Positions 56,401 to 64,000 of a DNA stretch of 64,000 nucleotides are shown here, in pieces. The stretch's first letter is position 1. The number at the start of each line of letters is the position of its first letter. The notes below the pieces were generated by a model, which saw only the letters and a program-made list of their open reading frames with translations, was not told where the DNA came from and made no database searches. A program made the position numbers and the translations under genes. Source of the stretch: Astropecten irregularis (lineage: Eukaryota > Echinodermata > Asteroidea > Paxillosida > Astropectinidae); the NCBI GenBank assembly GCA_963971285.1, contig OZ020245.1, positions 16,196,983 to 16,260,982 on the forward strand, written 5' to 3'.

Positions 56401-59400
56401 AAAAAAACATCCTTCTTACAGCTAAAAGAGAAAACCACTACAAGCCTAAAATGAAATGTTCACAGATAACTGGCATTTATCAATTGCCTAGGTGATGATA
56501 TCACCAACTGATAGGAAGCTAGTCCAGAGCAACATACTGACAATCTGTCTCAATGGTACCATGGAGGAATAAAAGACAATTCCTCCATGATGGTACTAAA
56601 AAGAACCATCAAATGTTTAATCATTTGAAACTCATGAGGTTCAGCTGAAATAAGAAACAAAACATCTCCATCAATTTATAGCAAGTATCCATGACATGTA
56701 CAGTGAAAGCAGACAACAACAAACAGCAATGATCTACATGTAGAAAGAGTTAAACAAAAAAGTACTTCACAGGAGGAGGATGCTGCAAAGGTCAGAAGAG
56801 TGAAGATGAATACTAATTAATACACGTAGTTATGGCGACAAGAAAGCATGCAGTGAGAAACGAATTTGCTGGCGTTTGTTTTTGCTTTTCATGCATAAGA
56901 GTGGCATACAAGAGAGGTTTGCATAGAAAAAAGATTTTGACTTGTACGGAACAAGCAGCAATTCATTCATCATTTCTTTTTATGCTCTCATTCAATAAAA
57001 ATCAAATTAATTTCCATTTTAATTTCCATTCCATGGCCAAAATGTTACTGTCACTCCTAAAGAATTCTTGCCTACTATTTCAAAGCTCTATAGCACACCC
57101 CCCCCTCCCCAAGAGTTTCTGTGTTTCATTTTTTTGACAGGTTCAAACTTTGTGCAAATTGCAATACAAAGCTATGACATCACATAAGAATATCTTAAGC
57201 AAGGTGTTTGCTAGCTGTGAAATTTAAGACGCAACATTTTGCTTCACATTGCAATTCACAGGTATAAGTACAAACCAACATTTTTGTCCAAATTATAGGA
57301 GGCAGTCATGCAACTTGGACGAGGAAATTCCAATCTTTACCATACTTTGTATTGTGTTTTTCAATTTCCAATGGTATAAGAGTGATGTTAAAAAAAAAGG
57401 AAATCAGCTGATCCAAGGAAAAGTTGCATGCCTGAGGAGGACATTTTGTATATTCAACGTCATTTTGAGGATTTGCAGAGTTGATTAAAAGCATGATGAA
57501 ATGAGCAAGCCTTCAAGCAGAGGTATGCACACTATTAAGCCCAAAGTCCTCTTCCTTGTTTTTTCTTCAAAACTCAACCCCCTCCCTACCCCTAAAACTT
57601 AACTTCAACAGCCACATGACTATTCCCTTCCCTTGCTCCCCCACCCATTCCCCGTGGTGTGTATGACACTGTGTGCAACTTACAGAGACGTTATTATGAA
57701 CTCGGAGGGTTACGCTGTTCTTCCGATGCTGTGGAAGGGGGTAAAAATGGGTAATTGCAAGAGTCAGCATGCAAGGTTAAGTGCATTCATTCAGGGGGAA
57801 GAGGGATGTTACTTCAAGATGTCAGAGAGCTGAATGCAGTCAAAAACTCAGGTGAAGTGTCCAGTGAGAGACTAGCCAAAGATCTATACCCAATGGCTTG
57901 AAATCTGTGGAAAATCATGCTTCACAGATGATAGCAGCCTCGAAAATCATGAACAAACTGGCCTTATTTTCTTAAAACACGATGCTGCCAAGGGCATTCC
58001 CCAAACATTTCACAAGATAAAAAAGAGAAAATCACTAAAAATTGAAAAAACACTTGCTGAAACCAACCTTAAGCTTAAAAGTGTAAAAAATTGAACAGTT
58101 TTGGACTTCCTCTGAATAAGCAACGGTCATTGGTGGCCGAAGTGTGGACAATCTTTCATGAGCAGTGACCAGTGGCTTGGGCTTCATATGGTCACTTGCT
58201 GGAGCAATGACCACAGCTTGATCCAACCATGGAGTTATAAAAAGGATTTTAAGGCCTTTTCACACTATCCAAAATCTCGGGGTTGGAACCGGATCGAACC
58301 TCGAGATTTTTTCAACCCTTTTCACACTTGAACATTTTCAACCCCGAGCCAACCCGGGTAGGACGGTCTAGCCGGATCGAAATCAACCCTGGTAGGGAGC
58401 AGGGTTGAAAATCTCAACCCGGTTCCAAACTGCATTTTGCGCCGTGTGACGCGTGATCTGTGTTGTATGAACCGGTTCACGATAAACGTAGTGTGAATGT
58501 TGCGTCTCTTTAATCCGGTTCAAAAATTTTCCGGGGTAAACAGGGGTGGATCCGGGTTGGTTTCAACACGGATCGAAAAGGAGATAGTGTGAAAAGGCCT
58601 TTATACATCCATGATCCAACCATGATCCAACTTTACACCACAGATTGACTGCATTCAGATTAGTATATATCAGGTGTTAATCCGGGGATTAAGTTTAGAT
58701 GCTGAAGAGCAGTGTCAATACAGTTCAGAAACAATTGCCAGGTTTTTTTTTCTGAGCATCACATTCACACTCAAACATCAATGGATTACATGTACAGATA
58801 ACAAATTAGTTAGTGCAAATTTGATTTTTCTTTGTAAACATGTTCCTGAGCTAAGAATTAATTATTTAGAACCAAATACTTTACACTCAATGTGGTTCTT
58901 AAAATAATCGGCTGTCAAATCAATGTTATGCCAAATTGACCTTTGCAAAAAAAACAGTCAACATTTTCTTTAAAAAACCTACATAAACTCATAAACACAT
59001 CTTGACTCTTATTAGTATACTTAAATGTTGACCTTTCTTGGCTAAACAGGACGGAGGAATCAGATATTACAATTTGGGTACATCTACACTATGCTACATT
59101 AACATCAACATGCAAACTGTACATTCTGTTCATCTCACTATTAATGTCAGGCTAACATGTAAGCAATTTATGTTTCTATTTGTGGAAAAAGAATTAAAAA
59201 CATAAATAAAAAAATTAACATAAAAACATAAATTCTATTTTCTATTTTTTGTTTACAAGCCATTCAAAGTCAGAAAAAAAAACTGGCTGGTAGTAGGATT
59301 TCAACATTACACCTCTGAAATTGTATCTCAGATGTCACAGGTGTAAATCCAACTTCAGTCAGTGTTCTTTTGAGCCAGATACATATGACCTCATCGTAAG

Positions 59401-62191
59401 CTATCAATTGTAGGACTTGCATTGCAACCCTATGTAAGAAACGTTGGGTTATTCTTCGCAACTTGAGTTACCATCAATAGGGCTTCGTAAAATCGATCCC
59501 AGGTGTCATAATATGAATATGTAATATAATTGATCAGCTTTTTTTCATTTCATTGCAAATAAATAAGATTTTAGACTATGCATTCTGAAAAGCAATAAAT
59601 AAAAGATACCAGCATGACTAGTAGGATCTTTCTCAAAGGCTGAAGAAAGACCCTTTTTTCATTCTTTTTTTTTTTTTTTTTTGGGGGGGGGGGCAGTTTT
59701 CAGCTGTTTATTACTAATACTTGAAATTTTAATTTTGATGCCACAGATGCAAAGCAATTTCATTGCAAGAACATTTTTGGAGAATGTCATTTCTAAAGGG
59801 GAGAGAATTATGCATTTGATATCAGCTTCTTTAAACATACTTAAATCTGTGGATCATTCATCATGCTTGGCTTGCAAGTTTTGCTCATTTTCTTTCTCAA
59901 ACAAAAATCACGTATTACATAATGCATTCAAACCACAACACACAAACTGTCAAGGAAACGTGTACAACTCTTCATTCCTGTGCAAGAAAATGTAACACAG
60001 TAAATATCTATATAATACTACTGTATTGTGCCATACAGGTTTTACTCACACGTCTTATTTCCTCAACATCTGACGGTTTGATCGATGACTGAAAACAAAA
60101 TATAAGCAGATTTGTCAAAGGTCCAATCAAAACTCATCAAAACTTTGATATATACACACATTTGTACTCGAAAGTAAAATTACCTCGGAACTGCTTGGTT
60201 TTCATTTCTTTCATGCAACCAGTATAGAAAAATATTTTTAGGGTAGGAAGGATTTGTAAATAAAATGATGTTCAAGACCATTCAATAAAATATGGGAGCA
60301 ATAGTTGTACATGCCTGCAGTTATTTTCCAGAGGAGTCGAAGTAAGCATTTCAAGTGAAGTTTAACATTAGGGTTTAATTAAAATGCTATCTTTAAAAAA
60401 TTAATCAATTCCATCACTTTCAAGTTGAGTTCTGGTAATTAGACTTAGCTTTGGTGCAGCTTTTGACGGATCCCCCCCCCCCCCCTGTTCTTACGCCCAG
60501 TGGACAGGTTTCTTGAATGTGGAACAGATTCTAATCCAAGTACGTACCCTATTCCTCCTGAGTTTATCAACCCATTACAAAGCTCCAACAACATAGCTTC
60601 AGCAAAGATTGATTACGGGATAAATGTAAAATGCTGGTTCTGCTTCCCCCTTACTGACAAAGGCTAGTGACCAGTTGAAAATTGTGCTTTTATATTGATG
60701 CTACAATAACTGATCCTGTCATTTTAACTGTGACACATATATTTTAACTGCAGTAGGCCTACTTCTGTTGTCTAACCTCAACAGTCCTAAAAAAAAATCA
60801 GTTTATTTCATTTGTTGGTAATTTACAAAGAAATTGTGAAAGAAAATGAACTTAAAGTCAAAGCTATTTTTATTATAAAGGAAAAAAAAGAAATTGAAAT
60901 ATTCAATAAAAACTCATGAGAAGACCAAAAGTAAGGAAATGCTAAACGGGCCAATATAGGATTTGGGTTAATTTGATTTTTTGGTTTGCTCAATTTGTTG
61001 TGTTAAAAAGCAATAATATTTCAGCAACAAAGGGTTATTAGAAACAATTTGTGTTAGCGTTTATTATCAGCTTGGGTGGATTTAAATTTGTTTGATTTTG
61101 AGCATGACAGGTGGGCCACGACAAATTACATCAAAAATCTCACTCCAAAATCTAAATTTTAAAAAGGGCTAATTCTGACTTCTTTTGTCGTAACGGGTGT
61201 TCCCTGACAGCTATCGTTCTATGTTGTGTATAGATTTCACTGACATTTGTTGATTTCTTCTTGTTGTATTAGTAAGGATGACTGACATTACTGAATTTGA
61301 TAACAGCTAGGTGAATTGTGAAAATGTTAATAACAAAAACAAACAAAAAGATAAGGCTCTGCATTTTGAGTAAAAATTTGTGTTAGTATACAAACAAAAG
61401 AGTTAATTGAAAAAAATATTAAAATGACAATGATACAGAAAAAATAATTCGTGTTTTTTCAGAATACAAAAATGAGATTCTCACTGTAATAACCCGCCAT
61501 ATATCTGTGACAAAAAATGCAAAAGATTTTGTGTACTCGCTTCATTCAAACTAAAAAATGTAAAAAGGACATGTCCAAGTGACTATGGGCATTTACGAAA
61601 TGGAGGCTCACTCTCTGTCTCAGGCTCTGGCTCCATTTCATGAATCAATTCTGAAATAATGGGGGCTCTATCAAAATAGAGGCTTTTGGCTGCGGTTCTG
61701 AAGTAGATTCTCTGGTTTGAAAAGGAAAACAGAGTTTCAGCTTCAATGAAAAACCACAACCTATATTTACAGGTTGGATGACAGCCTGAGCCTAAGCATC
61801 CATTTCGTAAACGCCCTATGATACTGGCTGTGTCGGCTTAAACTCACAGAATCAAGCCATAGTCAAGGACTTTGAATACAGTATGTTTCAGGCAACAGCT
61901 TGGACATACATGTATATGCGGAGGGAAATGTATGCAGCCACTGGAGTGTCGTTCCAAGCCATAGCCACATTGTCGGTAGAAAGTCTATATCTGGCAAAGG
62001 CTTGAATTCAAGCACAAAGTGGCTACAGTTACTTCTCATACACTCATGTGTAGTTTCAAGCCACAGCCAATTATTATTGTCAGAGCCTAGACTGACTGAT
62101 TGACTTACTGCTCTTTTCTCCCTGAGTCTGGCTGCTTCGGCGGGATTGTTGAAACGGAACATGTTGGTCTTCCCGAGAAGCACAACAGCAC
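34905..62191 (-). CDS. STARD9: Giant kinesin-3/START protein, 3' part (STARD9-like)
   Basis: Exons in order: 62191-62109, 60088-60052, 55603-55459, 54691-54638, 53541-53321, 53264-53241, 53138-41539, 41139-40892, 40635-40076, 39613-39552, 38449-38385, 37650-37585, 37104-37008, 36516-36394, 35704-35627, 35342-35265, 35012-34905 (TAA). Together they give about 4,548 codons plus stop in one continuous frame. The protein runs from the end of the FHA domain through a coiled coil and a huge acidic, Ser-rich region to a C-terminal START domain. That order, with a motor expected upstream of the window, is the STARD9/KIF16A plan; KIF16B has a PX domain instead. Vertebrate STARD9 works at spindle poles and in organelle transport. 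One junction (60052) needs a weak GTGTGA donor and one (53321) a GC donor; an unseen exon is possible between 55.6 and 60.0 kb. The motor exons are absent from the window. Confidence 0.85.
36745..36838. repeat. Short imperfect tandem repeat in STARD9 intron
   Basis: GGTTCTCAGAAATGGGTGTGG occurs twice about 50 bp apart, with additional AATGGGTGTG words before and after. It sits in the intron between exons 36516 and 37008. Low-copy local duplication. Confidence 0.5.
37993..38215 (+). repeat. tRNA-derived SINE copy in STARD9 intron
   Basis: GGGCTGGATAGTTCATCAG (degenerate A-box), then GGAGGTCGCCGGTTTAATCC (B-box with one change), then GCTCCAGTCAATTTTTCTTTG, then a tail CAGTCAGTTTCCTTTGTGG and TTATTTGATGATT. 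The leader contains a TTTGGCAGTCAGAAGCCAT block also seen in the copy at 155-318. It lies in the intron between exons 37650 and 38385. Confidence 0.65.
39005..39083 (-). repeat. tRNA-like repeat remnant in STARD9 intron
   Basis: On the minus strand, CATAGGTGGCAAGTGTGTTA is followed by CCCGGGTTCGATCCCTGCTC, which has a perfect B-box. The acceptor stem and CCA-proximal pairing of a true tRNA are not evident. Different from the main SINE family. Likely a solo tRNA-derived SINE head. Confidence 0.4.
39137..39271. mobile_element. GATTTCAC-ended MITE copy in STARD9 intron
   Basis: GTCAATTTCACGATTG at the left and GAGTTTGGTGAAATCGAC at the right; GATCAATCGTAACTCGAG and AGGATAACAAATTG inside match the 28,830 copy. 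Confidence 0.55.
41539..53138 (-). CDS. STARD9: Single 11.6-kb coding exon of the STARD9-like gene
   Basis: Acceptor TTTTTAATGCAG precedes 53138 and donor AAG|GTGAGC follows 41539. The 11,600 nt read as about 3,866 codons without a stop. The first ~110 residues continue the helical region (LMHRQSQRKAEAVLERRQAA, RLIEQEERRLHEIE). Then come a basic Lys/Pro/Ser segment of about 350 residues and a very long acidic, Ser/Glu/Asp-rich region with few hydrophobic runs, predicted to be disordered. Near the 3' end are repeated short helices such as EADLRRIHQEYRDILEESQ and DDIDALLEESRHMREKSRAE. Vertebrate STARD9 also has a very long central exon, which supports orthology. Sequence conservation in the disordered part cannot be judged by eye. 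Confidence 0.88.
45202..45369 (-). repeat. In-frame 90-bp tandem duplication inside the giant exon
   Basis: Two 26-codon units, 45369-45292 and 45279-45202, are separated by four codons, so the period is 90 bp (30 residues). They read NPLLTDKSSNPKEAQVFNDR and NPLMAEKSPNQKEAQTSDDR, followed by similar Ser-rich ends. Both keep the frame. This suggests the disordered region grows partly by local duplication. Confidence 0.75.
53241..53264 (-). CDS. STARD9: 24-nt microexon of the STARD9-like gene
   Basis: Acceptor TTTTCTGTTTGTAG precedes it and GAAG|GTAGCT follows. With one base carried over from the previous exon it reads DDSDLALE and then joins G + GC into the giant exon. Its length is a multiple of three and the flanking exons join in frame without it, so skipping it would keep the frame. 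It looks like a cassette microexon. Confidence is moderate because such short exons can arise by chance. Confidence 0.5.
53321..53541 (-). CDS. STARD9: Coiled-coil exon of the STARD9-like gene, GC donor
   Basis: Encodes 73 residues rich in Glu, Lys, Gln and Arg with heptad-like spacing (EEERMKMAYQEHQGMIQEQ, LLQRLRDEHEMLKEETEKEL), typical of a kinesin-3 coiled coil after the FHA domain. Acceptor TTGTACAG. At the 3' end no GT donor keeps the frame before the reading runs into intron; CAAG|GCAAGA, a GC donor with otherwise good consensus, joins perfectly to the microexon or the giant exon. Confidence 0.75.
53574..54466 (+). mobile_element. TTAA-type MITE interrupted by a hAT-type MITE
   Basis: The left part (53,574-53,868) follows the family: TTAAAGATAACTTTG, GTCAAAGAAATATAG, TTTCAGTCCCATACGG, GATAAAAACAGCATTTCAGG, ATCTTTATACCCTGTAAG. 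After the inserted element the family resumes at GTTATAGGTAAATCTGTG and ends GCTAACAAAGTATGATA near 54,462. Both TIRs are decayed, so this is an older copy. It is in a STARD9 intron and starts 32 bp from the acceptor of exon 53541. Confidence 0.75.
53869..54404. mobile_element. hAT-type MITE with perfect 8-bp target duplication
   Basis: Terminal inverted repeats CAGGGGTGGGCAACCT and AGGTTGCCCACCCCTG are perfect over 16 bp. The flanks are CTGTAAGT (53,861-53,868) and CTGTAAGT (54,405-54,412), an exact 8-bp duplication, which is the hAT signature. 536 bp, no transposase frame. Inner GCGGGCCGC words near both ends form a further inverted pair. The intact ends imply that it is younger than the MITE it entered. 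Confidence 0.9.
54638..54691 (-). CDS. STARD9: Small STARD9-like exon (54 nt)
   Basis: Acceptor TTTATTTTTGTAG, donor ACAAA|GTAAGT. Reads VELERQHKIKVDKVEST after completing a codon with the preceding exon, and leaves two bases that join the coiled-coil exon as Lys. The NPGVELERQ junction with the previous exon resembles the LYNPGLEFERQ stretch of KIF16B-type kinesins. Confidence 0.8.
55459..55603 (-). CDS. STARD9: STARD9-like linker exon (145 nt)
   Basis: Acceptor GGCTATTACAG, donor CCTGG|GTGAGT. Encodes a Ser/Pro-rich linker (SPSMPGSRSQESCSPVSEVS) ending in SIMMYNPG, the conserved lead-in to the coiled coil of KIF16-type kinesins. Needs one base from the upstream exon. Confidence 0.78.
58252..58600. 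mobile_element. PIF/Harbinger-type MITE with TTA duplication
   Basis: AGGCCTTTTCACACTATC at the left and GATAGTGTGAAAAGGCCT at the right, flanked by TTA on both sides. A 3-bp TTA/TWA duplication and GGCCTTTTCACAC-type ends are typical of PIF/Harbinger MITEs. The 349-bp interior repeats TCAACCC/CCGGTTC words on both strands. It lies in the large STARD9 intron. Confidence 0.75.
59392..59500. mobile_element. Fragment of the GATTTCAC-ended MITE
   Basis: The right end GGCTTCGTAAAATCGATCCC and the inner AACTTGAGTTACC/CATCGTAAGC words match the family; the left terminus is not preserved. Located in the large STARD9 intron, near a T(18)G(10)-like homopolymer junction at 59,666-59,694. Confidence 0.4.
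60052..60088 (-). CDS. STARD9: Short STARD9-like exon (37 or 39 nt)
   Basis: Acceptor TTTTGTTTTCAG precedes TCATCG; reads SSIKPSDVEEIR in the frame left by the FHA exon. The better-looking donor (CGT|GTGAGT, end at 60050) leaves phase 0, but the next known exon needs one carried base; C|GTGTGA (end at 60052) fits. Either the weaker donor is used or an intervening exon was missed. Confidence 0.6.
61587..61816. mobile_element. 230-bp MITE with TAT duplication
   Basis: GGGCATTTACGAAATGGA at the left and TCCATTTCGTAAACGCCC at the right (one difference), flanked by TAT at 61,584-61,586 and 61,817-61,819. A 3-bp duplication suggests PIF/Harbinger or a related group. In the intron between exons 60088 and 62109. 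Confidence 0.65.
62109..62191 (-). CDS. STARD9: FHA-domain-end exon of the STARD9-like gene (most 5' exon seen)
   Basis: Acceptor CTTGTGCAG, donor GCA|GTAAGT. Reads AVVLLGKTNMF and RFNNPAEAARLREKR, the last strand of the FHA domain that follows the motor in kinesin-3 proteins; the FRFNxPxEAAxLRxKR pattern is diagnostic for the KIF16/STARD9 group. It starts with two bases of a split codon, so coding sequence continues upstream. Confidence 0.88.
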
Positions 62192-62547
62192 CTGCACAAG
62201 AAAATGGTCAAGCACAGAAACATAAAGTCATAGACGGAAATATCACGTGTGAAGGTGAATTTGTGTGTGGGATATGATGAGACCCTTGTGGAAGGTTTGT
62301 TGCTTTTTTGGACAGGCATGCAGTCATCGGTTCTGTCTGTCATCTATTATTTACAAACTATCAGGTTATATGGATTTAACATCCTCTGTATACAACTGAC
62401 AGTCTCAGCATTCTACCATCTGGATCACACTGCTACAGAGTTACTGCATGCATGCAATCTAGCAGATCCATCACTGATACTTCATGCCATCATCCACAAA
62501 TGGACATTACAAAACCTTCCAAGAATTTGATCTTAGTCTGTTAAGTA

Positions 62548-62731
62548 CAGTGGAAATGCCGCTATGACGAACATGTCAGGATGCACAGAAATTGTCCATT
62601 ATAGTGGTCATTTGTTATAGTGATGTCCAGCAGGCCTATATACATTGTACATACAAATTGGGAGGCAAGGTTGGTGCTCGGTATAGCCAAATGTTTGGTA
62701 TAGTGGTGTTCGTTATAGTGGCGTTCCACTG
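62548..62731. mobile_element. pogo/Tigger-like MITE with TA duplication
   Basis: CAGTGGAAATGCCGCTATGA at the left and GTTATAGTGGCGTTCCACTG at the right, flanked by TA. Interior words GTTATAGTG recur several times. 184 bp, related to the copy at 19,217. Confidence 0.75.
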
Positions 62732-62733
62732 TA

Positions 62734-64000
62734 CATGCATGTCTTACATTACTGGTCTAAGCCATGATTCGGTCAAATGTCCCATTCAAAGACCACCTGT
62801 TCAACCAAAAGTTGTAAGAATATCCTATACTGGGTCTTTTAAGGTTAGATCTTGCCTACCTTGTTTCCCATTTCCAAAATTTCCAATCTAAAATCCAAGC
62901 AGAAAGTCAGACAGGGGATCCCACACTGTGAAAACCATATTGCAGCACAAACAATACAATCTTGCTAGCCCCTGAGCTGTACGTGCTGTACGTGCTGTCC
63001 ATACCCCAAATCTCCATTAGGCACGATCGGCCTGTGATGTAATTAATCTTGGGTTCTGATGGTATTATAATGTTGGCTGCTGAGCAAATATTTGCAGCAA
63101 CAGACAGTTTGTATCAATCTTCTTATCATGTGATCACAGAGGGTACTGTCAATACATATCTATGCTGATGTCTCTGTTTGTAGAAATTTTTGAGACAGTG
63201 TGAGGATTGGAAGACCAATGTATAGGAGGCTTATTCCCTGAAACATTCAACAGATATTCCTTCAACATGCATGAAATGAGCAGCTACAAATATAACACAT
63301 ATTGATGAAACAGGTGTGTGGCTTAATTTATAGTGTACACTTAGCTACTTTAAATTAATATCCCTTTTTAATCTGTTTTAATCTGGCAGAGCAATGTGAA
63401 GAAACTGGTCCCATGTTTCACAAAGCTTTACGATGCATGTTCCATCGATCAGCCTGAGCTTTCTGCTGTGTCGTCACAGTAAGTCATATTTGTGATGTCA
63501 CACGTTGCTTTGCATTGAAGACTAAATATGCATTTGACGATTTCATTCTTAGCTTTCCTGAAATTGACCTTAGGTACTCTTGCTGTTTTGTGATAGTTTC
63601 TCTAAGGTCCCTCTAGTCTGACGTGCTATGGGAACCTTCCTGGCATTATTGCCGATTCAGATTGAGGGTAGCATGAATGAATAGCATGAATAGCACCGAT
63701 CATTTTCTTCTTCTTTTTTTAAGCCCATGCAGTTCATGCCAACACTTCAGAAAAAGGGACTCTGAAGTCACTAGATAAATCTCTTACAGAATCTACCTAT
63801 ACATTCATTCATCCTATAAATTCCCAGCAAATCTACAGTAAAATGATAGATTCTGCTTCTGTTTTTTTATTACGAACGACTTCTACATGTATACATTTGC
63901 TTTCCTTTCTGTCAGATCTGATAAATGAGGTAAGCAAATCTTAAGCTTTTCCAAGTCATTATCGCCTTCTAAATCGAGTTCTAAACTTTCAAGTTATTTG
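62734..64000. other. Probable upstream intron of the STARD9-like gene
   Basis: No exon recognised on the minus strand; no motor or FHA motif appears in any frame I read. Presumably intron leading to motor exons outside the window. Confidence 0.5.

Noticed and set aside
61863-62183. 106-codon ORF starting at GTG
   Set aside because: Only its first part (to 62109) is exon; the GTG start is internal to an FHA exon and the rest is intron read-through.
34905-62191. Assignment to KIF16B rather than STARD9
   Set aside because: The FHA end and coiled-coil lead-in resemble both, but the C-terminus is a START domain and not a PX domain, and the giant exon fits STARD9.

Overview
The window reads as animal nuclear DNA, most likely from a marine invertebrate deuterostome; an echinoderm-like genome is my best guess. 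The evidence is large introns with GT-AG borders, AT-rich noncoding DNA (my impression, not computed), many short non-autonomous DNA transposons and tRNA-derived SINEs, and proteins that align with vertebrate PCNX4, TMEM229B and STARD9. I cannot name the species. There is no operon, CRISPR array, rRNA gene or functional tRNA gene.

Layout. 1-12.7 kb is gene-poor and repeat-rich: a foldback element (0.33-1.49 kb), a 116-bp satellite built from two 58-bp halves (2.1-3.3 kb), TTAA-flanked MITEs, SINE hairpins (8.1-8.6 kb), a 20-bp minisatellite (9.3-10.2 kb), a weak hypothetical ORF (10.3-10.8 kb) and a probable LINE tail near 12.6 kb. 13.3-21.7 kb, minus strand, is a complete eight-coding-exon PCNX4 gene whose reading phases all join. 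At 22.7-22.9 kb is a compact head-to-head promoter region; TMEM229B leaves it on the plus strand, with a 5' noncoding exon, a 2.3-kb intron and a single coding exon at 25.5-26.0 kb. 26-31.7 kb holds no recognisable gene. 34.9-62.2 kb, minus strand, is the 3' part of a giant kinesin-3/START gene (STARD9-like): the end of the FHA domain, coiled coil, a 24-nt microexon, an uninterrupted 11.6-kb coding exon of acidic, Ser-rich disordered sequence, two more disordered exons, a linker exon and seven small exons, of which the last five and part of the sixth encode a START domain. The kinesin motor must lie beyond position 64,000.

The three genes have no obvious shared pathway. PCNX4 and TMEM229B are multipass membrane proteins that appear to share a bidirectional promoter; STARD9 is a kinesin known in vertebrates from spindle-pole and membrane-transport work. 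STARD9 and TMEM229B are convergent.

The most notable structures are the 11.6-kb coding exon, an inferred GC-AG intron next to the microexon, a hAT-type MITE with a perfect 8-bp target duplication nested inside another MITE about 30 bp from a splice acceptor, the dimeric satellite, and a TTAA-flanked MITE family with about ten copies or fragments in 64 kb. I found no convincing new multi-gene system. Splice sites were chosen by eye from GT/AG signals and phase continuity, without transcripts.
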